41,394 bases of DNA from Bifidobacterium breve (GTDB taxonomy: Bacteria > Actinomycetota > Acidimicrobiia > Acidimicrobiales > Acidimicrobilacustridaceae): positions 1 through 41,394 of the forward strand of contig CAMCTY010000017.1 in NCBI GenBank assembly GCA_945878725.1, read 5' to 3'. Within the stretch, counting starts at the first letter, position 1, and each line of letters opens with the position of its first letter. The translations under genes and the position numbers were made by a program. The notes under the pieces are model-generated. The model saw nothing but the letters and a program-made list of their open reading frames with translations. It made no database searches and was not told the DNA's origin. Of this stretch, positions 32,109 through 40,090 are shown piece by piece.

Positions 32109-33350
32109 ATGGATCTGACCTACCCGCCCGAAACCATTCCTTTCCGAGCCGAAGTTCGTGCGTGGCTCGAGGCCAATCTCCCCGAGGGTTGGTTTGAACC
32201 AGGGTTCCAGATGTCCGATGAACAGAGGATCAGCTTCAACCGTGACTGGACCGAGAAACTCTTCGGCGGCGGCTGGATCTGCTCGTCGTGGCCGATCGAG
32301 TACGGCGGCAAGGGACTCTCGACGATGGAAGCGGTCGTCGTGAACGAGGAGTTCGCGAAAGCCGGTGCACCGATGCGCGCCGATTTCTTTGGTGACACAC
32401 TCGTCGGACCAACAATCCTTCAATGGGGCACCGAAGAACAAAAGAAGGAATTCCTTCCCAAGATCCTTTCGGGAACCATCGCTTGGTGTCAGGGCTTCAG
32501 TGAGCCCGATGCCGGCTCTGACCTTGCGAACCTCGGTACCAAAGCGGTGCTTGACGGTGACGAATGGGTTATCAACGGCCAGAAGATTTGGACGACGCAG
32601 GGGTTCATCGCCGACTACGTGTTCATCCTCTGCCGGACCGATCCAGATGCGTCGAAGCACAAAGGCATTTCGTATCTTCTTTGCCCGATGGATCAACCGG
32701 GTGTCGAGGTTCGTCCGATCAAGCAGGTTGATGGTTCGTCGGAATTCGCCGAGGTGTTCTTCACTGATGCGCGCTGCTCCAAGGACAATGTCGTCGGCGG
32801 GTTGAATAACGGATGGTCTGTTGCGATGACGACGCTGGGCTTTGAGCGCGGAACGTCAGCAACGACAGGACATCGCCGTTTCGAGACCGAACTGAACTAT
32901 GTCCTCGAAATCGCGAAGCGCAACGGCGCGGCCAACGATCCGATGATCCGGCAGCGTCTTGCACTCGCATATTCGAAGGTGCAGATCATGCGCATTAACG
33001 GATTGCGTTCGCTGTCGTCAGTCCTGCACAACAAGAAGGACTTCGGTGTCGCAGCCCTTGGTGCCACGAACAAGATCTTCTGGACGGAATACCACCAGCA
33101 AGTCATGAAACTGGCGATGGACATTCTGGGCGTCGAGGGTCAACTCCTGCTCGGCGATCCTGGTGAAACCGAATCGGTACCGGGCTATGGGCGCCGTGCC
33201 GCGAATGCCCAGTACCCGACCAACGCGCTGCAGTCGTCATTCTTCTTCAGTCGTTCGGAAACGATTTGGGGCGGTACCTCGCAGATCCAACGAAACATTG
33301 TTGGAGAACGCGTTCTCGGACTCCCGAAAGAACCCAAGGTCGCGAGCTGA
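32109..33350 (+). CDS. acyl-CoA dehydrogenase, catalytic Glu position replaced by Gly
   Basis: This 413-aa acyl-CoA dehydrogenase has the FAD motif F-S-E-P-D-A-G-S-D-L near residue 131 and W-T-T-Q-G near 161. The C-terminus reads I-W-G-G-T-S-Q-I-Q-R-N, so the Glu of I-F-E-G-T-S-E is Gly here. Actinobacterial FadE proteins that work as alpha2-beta2 heterotetramers, or that place the base elsewhere, show this form. ATG 32109 begins the core; the open frame upstream belongs to the antisense of the FrhB-like gene. A second subunit is not next to it. Confidence 0.93.
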   Translation: MDLTYPPETIPFRAEVRAWLEANLPEGWFEPGFQMSDEQRISFNRDWTEKLFGGGWICSSWPIEYGGKGLSTMEAVVVNEEFAKAGAPMRADFFGDTLVGPTILQWGTEEQKKEFLPKILSGTIAWCQGFSEPDAGSDLANLGTKAVLDGDEWVINGQKIWTTQGFIADYVFILCRTDPDASKHKGISYLLCPMDQPGVEVRPIKQVDGSSEFAEVFFTDARCSKDNVVGGLNNGWSVAMTTLGFERGTSATTGHRRFETELNYVLEIAKRNGAANDPMIRQRLALAYSKVQIMRINGLRSLSSVLHNKKDFGVAALGATNKIFWTEYHQQVMKLAMDILGVEGQLLLGDPGETESVPGYGRRAANAQYPTNALQSSFFFSRSETIWGGTSQIQRNIVGERVLGLPKEPKVAS

Positions 33351-33389
33351 CGGAGTTTGGGCAAAGGCCCCGACTAACCTCGGCTGGTC

Positions 33390-34943
33390 ATGTCTGATGT
33401 GCCCCCCACGTCGGCCGATGGAGAGGCCCCGGTCCGCCCGGAAAAGCCCGCATTCCGCCACGCACTTCCTCCTGCTAGGGCCAAACGCGCCTTTCAGGGC
33501 ATCGCAGTGGTCGTGGTTCTTGCCATCGTCGCCGTAGCCGCCGCCGCCGGATACGGCTGGTACCGGTTCAACCAGATTGACCGCAAGGATCTTGCCCTAG
33601 CGGAATCATCGGGCAGCGTTCAGAATTTCTTGATCGTCGGCTCCGACAGTCGTTCGACCGTCGACCCGAACGATCCTGACGCATCGGCGTTTCTCAACGC
33701 CAAGGGTGCCGATCAGGGAGGTCAGCGATCCGACACGATCATGGTGGCCCGCGTCGACCCGAACGCAAAGACGATCGACCTGATCTCGTTTCCCCGTGAT
33801 CTTTGGGTCCCGATTCAGCCCTCGGGTTCACCCGAACGAATCAACACGGCCTTCGCTCAGGGTAGAGACGCGACCGATGGCGCTCAGCGACTCATCGACA
33901 CGATCAAGGTCGATTTCGGCATCGAGATCAACCATTACGTCGAGATCAATTTCAAGAGCTTCAAGGGCATAACCGACGCCGTCGGTGGCGTGTCGCTGTA
34001 TTTCGAAAAGCCATCGCGCGATCGCAGTTCCGGCTTCTACATGTACGACACCGGTTGTCAGAAGCTGACGGGTGAGCAGGGCATTGCCTACGCGCGGTCT
34101 CGGCACCTCGAGACCTACAGCACAAGTTCGAAGAAGTGGACCGAAGATCCGAGCGCCGACTTCGGGCGCATTTCTCGTCAGACCCTGTTCATGCGCACGA
34201 TCATCGATAAAGCGCAGACCCGGTTCGGCGACATGAACGTCAAGGCCATCAACGACCTGATCTCCTCCACCGCCGACAACCTGAGTCTCGACACAAATCT
34301 GAGCCTCAACCAGATGATGGCTCTGGCGAAATCTTTCAAGGGTTTCGGTGGCGAGCAGATCCGGAGCCATGCGTTACCCGTGTACCCAGACATGACGAAT
34401 GGGGGTGCAAGCATCCTTCGCCTTGATGCGGCTGCCGCCGAGGAGACACTCAATATCTTCCGCGGTCTCCCGCCGGGCACGGTGTCACCAAGTTCGGTGA
34501 CGCTCTCAGTGAGCAATGGAAGCGGCACCAAGAACCAGGCCACTCAAGTGAGTGCCCGGTTCACACAACTCGGATACAAGGCGACACCCGGAGCCGATAC
34601 AGCGAAGACTCAACCGGCAACTGTTGTTCGTTACGCCCCAGGACTCGAATCTCAGGCAGGTTTGGTCGCTCGCCAACTTGCGGGTGGCGCACAACTTCAG
34701 TCTGACAAGACACTGACCGGTGCCAAAGTCCAGATCGTTCTCGTTACCGGTTCGGATTTCACTGGTGTTCTTGATCAGGCATCGCCACTAGTGGTGACCA
34801 CGACTACAACGTCTGATCCAAATTCGACAATGGCAACCACGACGACCCTCGACACCCCAGTTGTGACCATCAAGCCAGGTGAAGTCACCGAACTGGTGGG
34901 GGTTCTCGCCGGCAAGGCCCCTGAAGGCACCGTTTGCAACTAG
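33390..34943 (+). CDS. LytR-CpsA-Psr (LCP) family cell-wall ligase
   Basis: This is a 517-aa protein that would attach glycopolymers such as arabinogalactan or teichoic-type chains to peptidoglycan. One membrane anchor (about 35-56) is followed by the LCP domain (about 78-275) with G-S-D-S-R (84-88), R-S-D-T (113-116), F-P-R-D (134-137) and A-R-S-R (235-238), the residues that bind pyrophosphate-lipid and metal. A LytR_C domain (about 370-455) and a Thr-rich tail complete it. ATG 33390. Downstream AMP-ligase starts 9 bp after its stop, though function is different. Confidence 0.94.
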   Translation: MSDVPPTSADGEAPVRPEKPAFRHALPPARAKRAFQGIAVVVVLAIVAVAAAAGYGWYRFNQIDRKDLALAESSGSVQNFLIVGSDSRSTVDPNDPDASAFLNAKGADQGGQRSDTIMVARVDPNAKTIDLISFPRDLWVPIQPSGSPERINTAFAQGRDATDGAQRLIDTIKVDFGIEINHYVEINFKSFKGITDAVGGVSLYFEKPSRDRSSGFYMYDTGCQKLTGEQGIAYARSRHLETYSTSSKKWTEDPSADFGRISRQTLFMRTIIDKAQTRFGDMNVKAINDLISSTADNLSLDTNLSLNQMMALAKSFKGFGGEQIRSHALPVYPDMTNGGASILRLDAAAAEETLNIFRGLPPGTVSPSSVTLSVSNGSGTKNQATQVSARFTQLGYKATPGADTAKTQPATVVRYAPGLESQAGLVARQLAGGAQLQSDKTLTGAKVQIVLVTGSDFTGVLDQASPLVVTTTTTSDPNSTMATTTTLDTPVVTIKPGEVTELVGVLAGKAPEGTVCN

Positions 34944-34952
34944 AACTCCCTG

Positions 34953-36491
34953 ATGCTCCTGCATGAGGTTGTTCTCGACGCGGCGAACGCGATCCCTGGG
35001 AAACCGGCGATTTCGTATGGCGAACAGATTCTGACATTCGGGGAATTGGCCGATCGGGTTCGCAGGACCGCGGCGCTCGCCGCCGAGGTCTGTCCTGCCG
35101 AAGGCCGCATTGCGGTGATCGGTGAGAACCATCCCGGTTGGATCGATCTCTATTACGGAGTTCCCGCGGCAGGTCGCACTCTTGTGTTTCTTAATCAGCG
35201 GCTTTCGGCCCCCGAACTGCGCGCACTCATCAGGCGCAGTGGAGCTTCGGTGGTCGTTGGGGAACCGACTCACCTTGATCGGCTTCGCGGCGAAGGTGTT
35301 GAGATACCCCTTATTGACTGGGACGGGTGGAAGACCGGGTGTGAAGCCCTCGGAGACGCATCGACTGCTCCTCTGGCATCGGCGTCGTCGAACGTAACCC
35401 CGGCGTGGCTGCTGTTCACGAGTGGAACAACCGCGGCGCCCAAGGGCGCCTTGCTCACTCATGGCAGCGTGATGGCGGCGGTCGCAGCGAGCAGCGCGGC
35501 GCGACCGGTGGAACCCGACGATGTCTATGCGTTTCCATTCCCGCTCTGCCATGTCGCCGGTTACAACGTCGTGCACCGACACGCTCACGGGCGACCAGTT
35601 GTGTTGCTCAATCGCTTTGAGCCCAAATCTTTCTGTACGGCAGTTGCGGCACAAAGCGCGACCTCGACATCGCTGGCGGCGACGATGCTTGCGGCCCTCC
35701 TTGATTATGTCGACGCGAATCCAAGCGCTCTTGCGGATTTACGGACCTTGCGATCGATTGCATACGGCGCGGCACCGATGCCACCGAGTCTGCTTCGTCG
35801 GGCCGATGTGCTGCTCGGCGTCGACTTCGCACAGGGATACGGAATGACTGAGTTGTCGGGAAATGCCGTGTTCCTCGACGCTGAGGCACATCGCCGAGGA
35901 CTCGCCGGTGAACCGGAGTTACTCACTGCTGCTGGCAAACCTGCTCCCGGTGTCGAGGTGCGGATTGCGGATGGCGATGATGCCGATGTCCAGCCAGGGG
36001 AAGTTGGAGAGATCCTCGTGCGCGCTGACCAGATGATGATTGGTTATCTCGACGATCCAGAAGCATCGGAAGCCGCGCTACGCGGCGGTTGGCTCCACAC
36101 CGGAGACGTTGGTCGTATCGACGACAGGGGCTATCTCCATGTCGTCGATCGAAGCAAAGACATCATCATCACCGGTGGCGAGAATGTGTCGTCGCGGGAA
36201 GTGGAGGATGTGGTTGCGGCATTCCCGGGGGTTCTGCAAGTCGCCGTCGTTGGTGTTCCCGATCCCACATGGGGCGAGAACGTCTGCGCGGTGATCGTTG
36301 CGTTAGACGACGACCGGCCCGATCCGGCGGAGCTTGCAGCATTCGTTCGCACCCGGCTTGCCGGCTTCAAAGTCCCGCGTCATGTCGTCTTTGTCGCTGA
36401 ACTTCCGGTCAATGCGGCGGGAAAGGTGCTCAAGGCGCAACTCCGAGCGCGTCTGGCGAAAGAAACCGGATTACTTGGTCGCAGAGTTTGA
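34953..36491 (+). CDS. acyl-CoA synthetase (AMP-dependent ligase)
   Basis: This 512-aa ANL-superfamily enzyme would activate a carboxylic acid with ATP and CoA. The P-loop is L-L-F-T-S-G-T-T-A-A-P-K-G (153-165), the A5 motif G-Y-G-M-T-E near 302, G-W-L-H-T-G-D-V-G near 378, D-R-S-K-D near 395, and G-K-V-L-K with catalytic Lys491 near the end. The acid is likely fatty or aromatic; the sequence does not tell which. ATG 34953. The TetR gene 91 bp downstream may control it. Confidence 0.93.
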   Translation: MLLHEVVLDAANAIPGKPAISYGEQILTFGELADRVRRTAALAAEVCPAEGRIAVIGENHPGWIDLYYGVPAAGRTLVFLNQRLSAPELRALIRRSGASVVVGEPTHLDRLRGEGVEIPLIDWDGWKTGCEALGDASTAPLASASSNVTPAWLLFTSGTTAAPKGALLTHGSVMAAVAASSAARPVEPDDVYAFPFPLCHVAGYNVVHRHAHGRPVVLLNRFEPKSFCTAVAAQSATSTSLAATMLAALLDYVDANPSALADLRTLRSIAYGAAPMPPSLLRRADVLLGVDFAQGYGMTELSGNAVFLDAEAHRRGLAGEPELLTAAGKPAPGVEVRIADGDDADVQPGEVGEILVRADQMMIGYLDDPEASEAALRGGWLHTGDVGRIDDRGYLHVVDRSKDIIITGGENVSSREVEDVVAAFPGVLQVAVVGVPDPTWGENVCAVIVALDDDRPDPAELAAFVRTRLAGFKVPRHVVFVAELPVNAAGKVLKAQLRARLAKETGLLGRRV

Positions 36492-36503
36492 CATAGTGCT
36501 TTA

Positions 36504-36576
36504 TAGGTGGTGTTCTGGAAAAACTGGTCAGGCCTAGGTGTTTATGAACGACAGATAAACTCCTATGGTGTAGGTT
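36504..36576. promoter_or_regulatory. repeat-rich leader of the second tetR gene
   Basis: TAGGTG occurs at 36504-36509 and 36535-36540, 31 bp apart, with related TATGGTG at 36564-36570. GTTTAT (36540-36545) and ATAAAC (36555-36560) form an inverted repeat with 9-nt spacing; CCTA/TAGG (36562-36574) form another. TAGGTT at 36571-36576 could be a -10 box 6 nt from the ATG. These are candidate TetR operators. Confidence 0.4.
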
Positions 36577-36582
36577 TTTTTC

Positions 36583-37224
36583 ATGACAAACCCTGTGTTC
36601 AGTCGTCCGAGTGTGAATCTTCGTCCGGAACATCCGACGGCAAAAAAGATGCTCGACGTCACCGTCCAGATGATTGACGCACAAGGCGAGGTGTCCGTGC
36701 GTGTGCAGGATGTCGTGGCTGCGGCCGGGGTGCAGATACCCGTGCTTTACCGCCATTTCGGCAACCGCGAAGGTTTGATCCAGGCCGCCCATGTGCAACG
36801 ACTTCTCAACGAATTCGATGGATTCGTAAATCTCGGTCGTGAGAGCGCCGCTGCCGCAGACTCCCGTGAAGCGCTTATGGCGAGGTTCGCGTCGGTAGTT
36901 GACGATTTGTTTGGACCTGAACGTGCCCCAACCCGATTCAAGCGACTCAACATCGTCGGCAGCTCCTATGGACGACCGGGACTCCAAGCCGCTGTCGTGG
37001 AAATCCAGAACGAGGCCGCGGCGATGCTGGTAGCACTCCTCGAGCCGGCTCAGGCAATCGGCTGGATCTCGGAATCAGTGGATCTTGAGGCGTACGTCAG
37101 ATGGCTCTCCGGTCTGACGATGAGTCAGGCCATCATCGATCTCAGCGGTGATGACGCAGCGATCGCTAAATGTGCAGAGATCTCACGCAAAGCGGCGCTC
37201 TCCGCCTTGTTCGACGCGAACTGA
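36583..37224 (+). CDS. TetR family transcriptional regulator
   Basis: This is a 213-aa regulator. The helix-turn-helix lies at about residues 18-65: D-V-V-A-A-A-G-V-Q-I-P-V-L-Y-R-H-F-G-N-R is the recognition part. The C-terminal half is helical and of no named ligand class. No ribosome site precedes the ATG (a run of seven T lies there), so the mRNA is probably leaderless. It follows the acyl-CoA synthetase on the same strand and its leader is repeat-rich, which suggests autoregulation. Confidence 0.9.
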   Translation: MTNPVFSRPSVNLRPEHPTAKKMLDVTVQMIDAQGEVSVRVQDVVAAAGVQIPVLYRHFGNREGLIQAAHVQRLLNEFDGFVNLGRESAAAADSREALMARFASVVDDLFGPERAPTRFKRLNIVGSSYGRPGLQAAVVEIQNEAAAMLVALLEPAQAIGWISESVDLEAYVRWLSGLTMSQAIIDLSGDDAAIAKCAEISRKAALSALFDAN

Positions 37225-37225
37225 C

Positions 37226-37252
37226 CTGTTCAGCACAAACTGACGTGAACAG
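37226..37252 (+). terminator. hairpin after tetR
   Basis: CTGTTCA (37226-37232) and TGAACAG (37246-37252) pair perfectly around 13 nt, directly after the stop codon. Confidence 0.4.
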
Positions 37253-37280
37253 CGCCAACTCGGCGCAAGAAGCCAGATGA

Positions 37281-37299
37281 AGGCGCAGACGCTGCGCCT
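37281..37299. terminator. strong hairpin between tetR and tRNA-Arg
   Basis: AGGCGCAG (37281-37288) and CTGCGCCT (37292-37299) form a perfect 8-bp stem with an ACG triloop. It lies 45 nt downstream of the minus-strand tRNA 3' end and so may terminate that transcript, as well as the tetR one. Confidence 0.55.
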
Positions 37300-37343
37300 C
37301 TGAAAACCGTGCAATCGACAGGTGGGTCTGTCGGATTCTTGAG

Positions 37344-37415
37344 TGCCCTCGGGGCGATTCGAACGCCCGCACACGCCTCCGGAGGGCGATGCTCTATCCC
37401 CTGAGCTACGAGGGC
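37344..37415 (-). tRNA. tRNA-Arg (anticodon CCG)
   Basis: A 72-nt cloverleaf is visible on the minus strand. The acceptor stem GCCCTCG/CGAGGGC pairs fully with discriminator A; the D-arm is GCTC/GAGC; the anticodon loop is CTCCGGA with anticodon CCG (37382-37380) and a stem with one terminal T-T mismatch; the T-arm is GGGCG-TTCGAAT-CGCCC. CCA is not encoded. It reads CGG arginine codons. The arginyl-tRNA synthetase gene lies 2.7 kb away. Confidence 0.94.
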
Positions 37416-37488
37416 TTACCGGTTGGCAACCCTAGCCGAGCGATCGGATGTGTCCCGAAGAGAGACGTTCAGCTGGAGCTGAAACCGT

Positions 37489-38148
37489 TCAGGGGAGAAT
37501 GTTGATAGCCCGTGACGCGACCATGACGATCGTGACTAACGCCGATCCGGACTGGAGCATCATCAGCGCCTTTGACCGTGTGGTGAGCGGCATGGCGTCG
37601 GTGGGGCTGAATGCAGTCGAGTTGGTGAAGCTCACGTAGAGATAGTCAAAGAACGACGGCATCCAGACTGTGGGGAAAACCTCAGGCGAGGCCTGTTGCG
37701 GAAAAAGGAAATCGCGCTTGTGGGCCGCGAGTTCGTGACGTGGAGCCGGACCACCGCCGTCGAGTTCCCAGTACCAAAGCGCAAAGACAATGACGCTCGT
37801 CCACCACAGGGCAACGGCGGAGAAGATGAGGCGCGTCCCGCTGATGTCGCTGCTGTTGAGCATGTCGTGCAGGAGAAGGCCCAACGCGCTGAGGTTGGCG
37901 GCAGAAACGATTGCGATTAGCAAGACTGAAATCGTGCGCAAGAACGCGGTGTCGGGTGCGCGGCGATCCGGATTCGAGATGAGCAATGGGATGACGAGTA
38001 ATCCCTCGAGCACCGGGAGCAACCAGCGGGGACCGAGGATCAGGGTCTGGGGGAGGGCTATGTAGAGCGCCATGGCCACGAGCAGAGCGAGTGCTGCTGG
38101 CCAACGCGGCTCATGTGTACCGACGCGAATTGGAACCGGGTCAGTCAC
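37489..38148 (-). CDS. DUF1345-type membrane protein
   Basis: This is a 219-aa membrane protein with five or so helices (about 18-34, 42-55, 71-92, 106-122, 190-210). The segment F-F-D-Y-L-Y-V-S-F-T-N-S-T-A-F-S-P-T-D near 167-185 is the hallmark of DUF1345. GTG 38148 overlaps the YccF stop by 4 nt (GTGA). The same frame runs far upstream through the antisense of yccF, but that part is Arg/His-rich and not real. Function unknown. Confidence 0.82.
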   Translation of the reverse strand: MTDPVPIRVGTHEPRWPAALALLVAMALYIALPQTLILGPRWLLPVLEGLLVIPLLISNPDRRAPDTAFLRTISVLLIAIVSAANLSALGLLLHDMLNSSDISGTRLIFSAVALWWTSVIVFALWYWELDGGGPAPRHELAAHKRDFLFPQQASPEVFPTVWMPSFFDYLYVSFTNSTAFSPTDAMPLTTRSKALMMLQSGSALVTIVMVASRAINILP

Positions 38149-38549
38149 GATTGTGAGCGATACGACGGAGACGTTCCGGACAGCGGGATGATCGCGCGTC
38201 CGAATGGCCACAGGGCAAGCAGCGAAAGTTTGAACGCCTGGATGCCAAATGGGATCCCAATGATCGTGATGCAAAGGGCCACACCGGCGGCGATGTGAGC
38301 AAGAAAGATCGCCCAGCCGAAGAGCACGAGCCAGATGATGTTGAACACGATCTCGAGGAGACCGGCGGACGATCTGATGACGGTGGTTCGGCCGAAGGGC
38401 CAGAACGCGAGGCCGGCGAGCTTGAACGCTTGGATGCCGAACGGGATCCCGATGATCGTGACGCACATGATCAATCCACCGAAGAGATAGCCAAGCGCGA
38501 GCCAGAATCCGGCGAGAACAAGCCAGAGGAGATTGCCGATGGTCTTCAT
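38145..38549 (-). CDS. YccF domain membrane protein
   Basis: This 134-aa protein is built from two YccF repeats: each has a hydrophobic stretch, then C-V/I-T-I-I-G-I-P-F-G-I-Q-A-F-K-L and F/L-W-P-F-G-R. The duplication is still visible in the DNA (38228-38273 and 38420-38465, about 40 of 46 identical), which is normal for the family. Four helices are likely. ATG 38549 is clear. It is co-transcribed with the DUF1345 gene. Function unknown. Confidence 0.9.
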   Translation of the reverse strand: MKTIGNLLWLVLAGFWLALGYLFGGLIMCVTIIGIPFGIQAFKLAGLAFWPFGRTTVIRSSAGLLEIVFNIIWLVLFGWAIFLAHIAAGVALCITIIGIPFGIQAFKLSLLALWPFGRAIIPLSGTSPSYRSQS

Positions 38550-38586
38550 CCCCGGACGCTACCGCCGGGTAAGGACGCGATCGGGG

Positions 38587-39945
38587 CTATCGGTGTTCGA
38601 CGCCGACAGCATCGAGCTTGGCTCGGAAGTCGGAATAGCCGCGATCAAGAAGATCGACGCCGTGTATGAGGCTCTCCCCTTCGGCGGCAGCGGCAGCAAT
38701 GACGTAGGAGAAGCCGGCACGTAGATCGGGAATAACCAGTTCGGCCCCGTGGAGCTTGATCGGCCCCACGACGACGGCGGAGTGACGGTGATTTCCGGCG
38801 CCGAAACGGCAACGGGTTGGTCCGAGGCACTCGGTGAAGACCTGGATCTGGGCCCCGAGGCTCCGGAGGGCATCGGTATAACCAAGACGGTCCTCGTACA
38901 CGGTCTCGTGAATGACGCTCACGCCGTCAGCCTGCGTGAGGGCCGTTACGAATGGTGATTGCCAGTCGGTCATGAAGCCGGGATGTACGTCGGTCTCAAG
39001 GGCGAGGGGCCGAAGCATGCGACGGGCCCGTCGGAACGAAAGCGAATTGCCATCGGCATTGATGGTGAAATCTCCGCCGGCCCGGCGGTAGACGTTCAGG
39101 AATGTGGACAGCTCCTGCTGTTGAACGCCCTCGACCGTGATGTTCCCGCCAGTGGCAAGAGCGAGAGAAGCCCATGATGCGGCCTCAAGACGATCGCCGA
39201 TGACCCGGTGCTCGAATCCACCGAGTTCGCCTACCCCGGTGACGCGGATTGTTCGGTTCGCCTCGACCGAGATGATCGCTCCCATTTTCTGGAGCACACA
39301 TACGAGATCGAGGATCTCCGGCTCGATGGCCGCGTTCGAAAGTTCGGAGTCGCCCTCGGCGAGCGCCGAAGCAAACAGGAACTGCTCGGTGGCACCGACG
39401 CTGGGGAATGGGAGTTCGATGCGTGCCCCGCGCAGCCGATCAGCATGGAGTTCGATGACATCGTCGTGGTGTTCGTCGCGCGCACCGAAGGCACGAAGAA
39501 CGAGTAGATGGAAATCAACTGGACGAGGTCCGATGGAGCAGCCGCCGGGCGCCGCGACCACGGCGTGCCCAGTGCGATGAAGCGATACGGCTGTGGTGAG
39601 AACAGGAATGCGGCTTTGCGCGTGCAGACGCATCACGTCGGCTTCACCAAGGGTGTTGAACGTGTGGGCGGTAATCCGGACCGAATCAGCATCGCGTTCG
39701 ACGGTGCCGCCGGCGATGCTGATCAATTCGTCGACAACCGCGATGTCCGTGATCGACGAGATGTTGGTGAGATGGCAGGGCTCGGTTGTGAGTAGCGCGG
39801 CAACCATGGCTTTAGGCATGGCGTTCTTTGATCCGCGAACCTGGATCGAGCCCTCAACCGGTTGACCCCCGCGCACGGTCATGGTGTCGCCGTTCGGTGA
39901 CGGGGTGGGCGAATCGGTGGGATCGACAGTCGGCGAGGCGGTCAT
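38587..39945 (-). CDS. murA: UDP-N-acetylglucosamine 1-carboxyvinyltransferase (MurA)
   Basis: This 452-aa enzyme carries out the first committed step of peptidoglycan synthesis, adding enolpyruvate to UDP-GlcNAc. G-S-K-N near residue 38 gives the Lys-Asn pair; P-G-G-C-S-I-G near 135 holds the catalytic Cys; T-D-V-H-P-G-F-M-T-D-W-Q near 320 the catalytic Asp; D-R-G-Y near 435 a PEP-site Arg. The S-R-I-P-V-L form in place of M-R-A-S-I is normal for actinobacterial MurA. ATG 39945 has GGAG 5 nt upstream; M22 is an alternative. Residues 1-20 are Pro/Thr/Ser-rich. Divergent from argS. Confidence 0.95.
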   Translation of the reverse strand: MTASPTVDPTDSPTPSPNGDTMTVRGGQPVEGSIQVRGSKNAMPKAMVAALLTTEPCHLTNISSITDIAVVDELISIAGGTVERDADSVRITAHTFNTLGEADVMRLHAQSRIPVLTTAVSLHRTGHAVVAAPGGCSIGPRPVDFHLLVLRAFGARDEHHDDVIELHADRLRGARIELPFPSVGATEQFLFASALAEGDSELSNAAIEPEILDLVCVLQKMGAIISVEANRTIRVTGVGELGGFEHRVIGDRLEAASWASLALATGGNITVEGVQQQELSTFLNVYRRAGGDFTINADGNSLSFRRARRMLRPLALETDVHPGFMTDWQSPFVTALTQADGVSVIHETVYEDRLGYTDALRSLGAQIQVFTECLGPTRCRFGAGNHRHSAVVVGPIKLHGAELVIPDLRAGFSYVIAAAAAEGESLIHGVDLLDRGYSDFRAKLDAVGVEHR

Positions 39946-40090
39946 GACGCTCCGATGCTAGGGCGGCAGGGACCTCGTGACACCAACATCCCGATAACTC
40001 ATGGAAACCGGGGCCGGAGCAGGCGAGGGTCGGGAAGTAGGGTTCACCCATTCATCCGCCTTGTGTCCATCGACCGGAGTCCCCTCTTCC
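39946..40090. promoter_or_regulatory. divergent region between murA and argS
   Basis: A 145-bp gap between two divergent essential genes must hold both promoters. TAGGGT near 40038-40043 is a possible -10 box for argS. No clear operator or riboswitch was seen. Confidence 0.35.

Noticed and set aside
38228..38465. Direct repeat of about 46 bp
   Set aside because: It reflects the two-repeat architecture of YccF proteins, not a mobile or regulatory element.
38149..38466. N-terminal extension of the DUF1345 frame across yccF
   Set aside because: Arg/His-rich shadow of yccF; the GTG at 38148 overlaps the yccF stop in the usual coupled manner.
38587..39945. Divergent motif in MurA (S-R-I-P-V-L in place of M-R-A-S-I)
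   Set aside because: Streptomyces-type MurA shows the same form; catalytic Cys, Asp and Arg are all kept.
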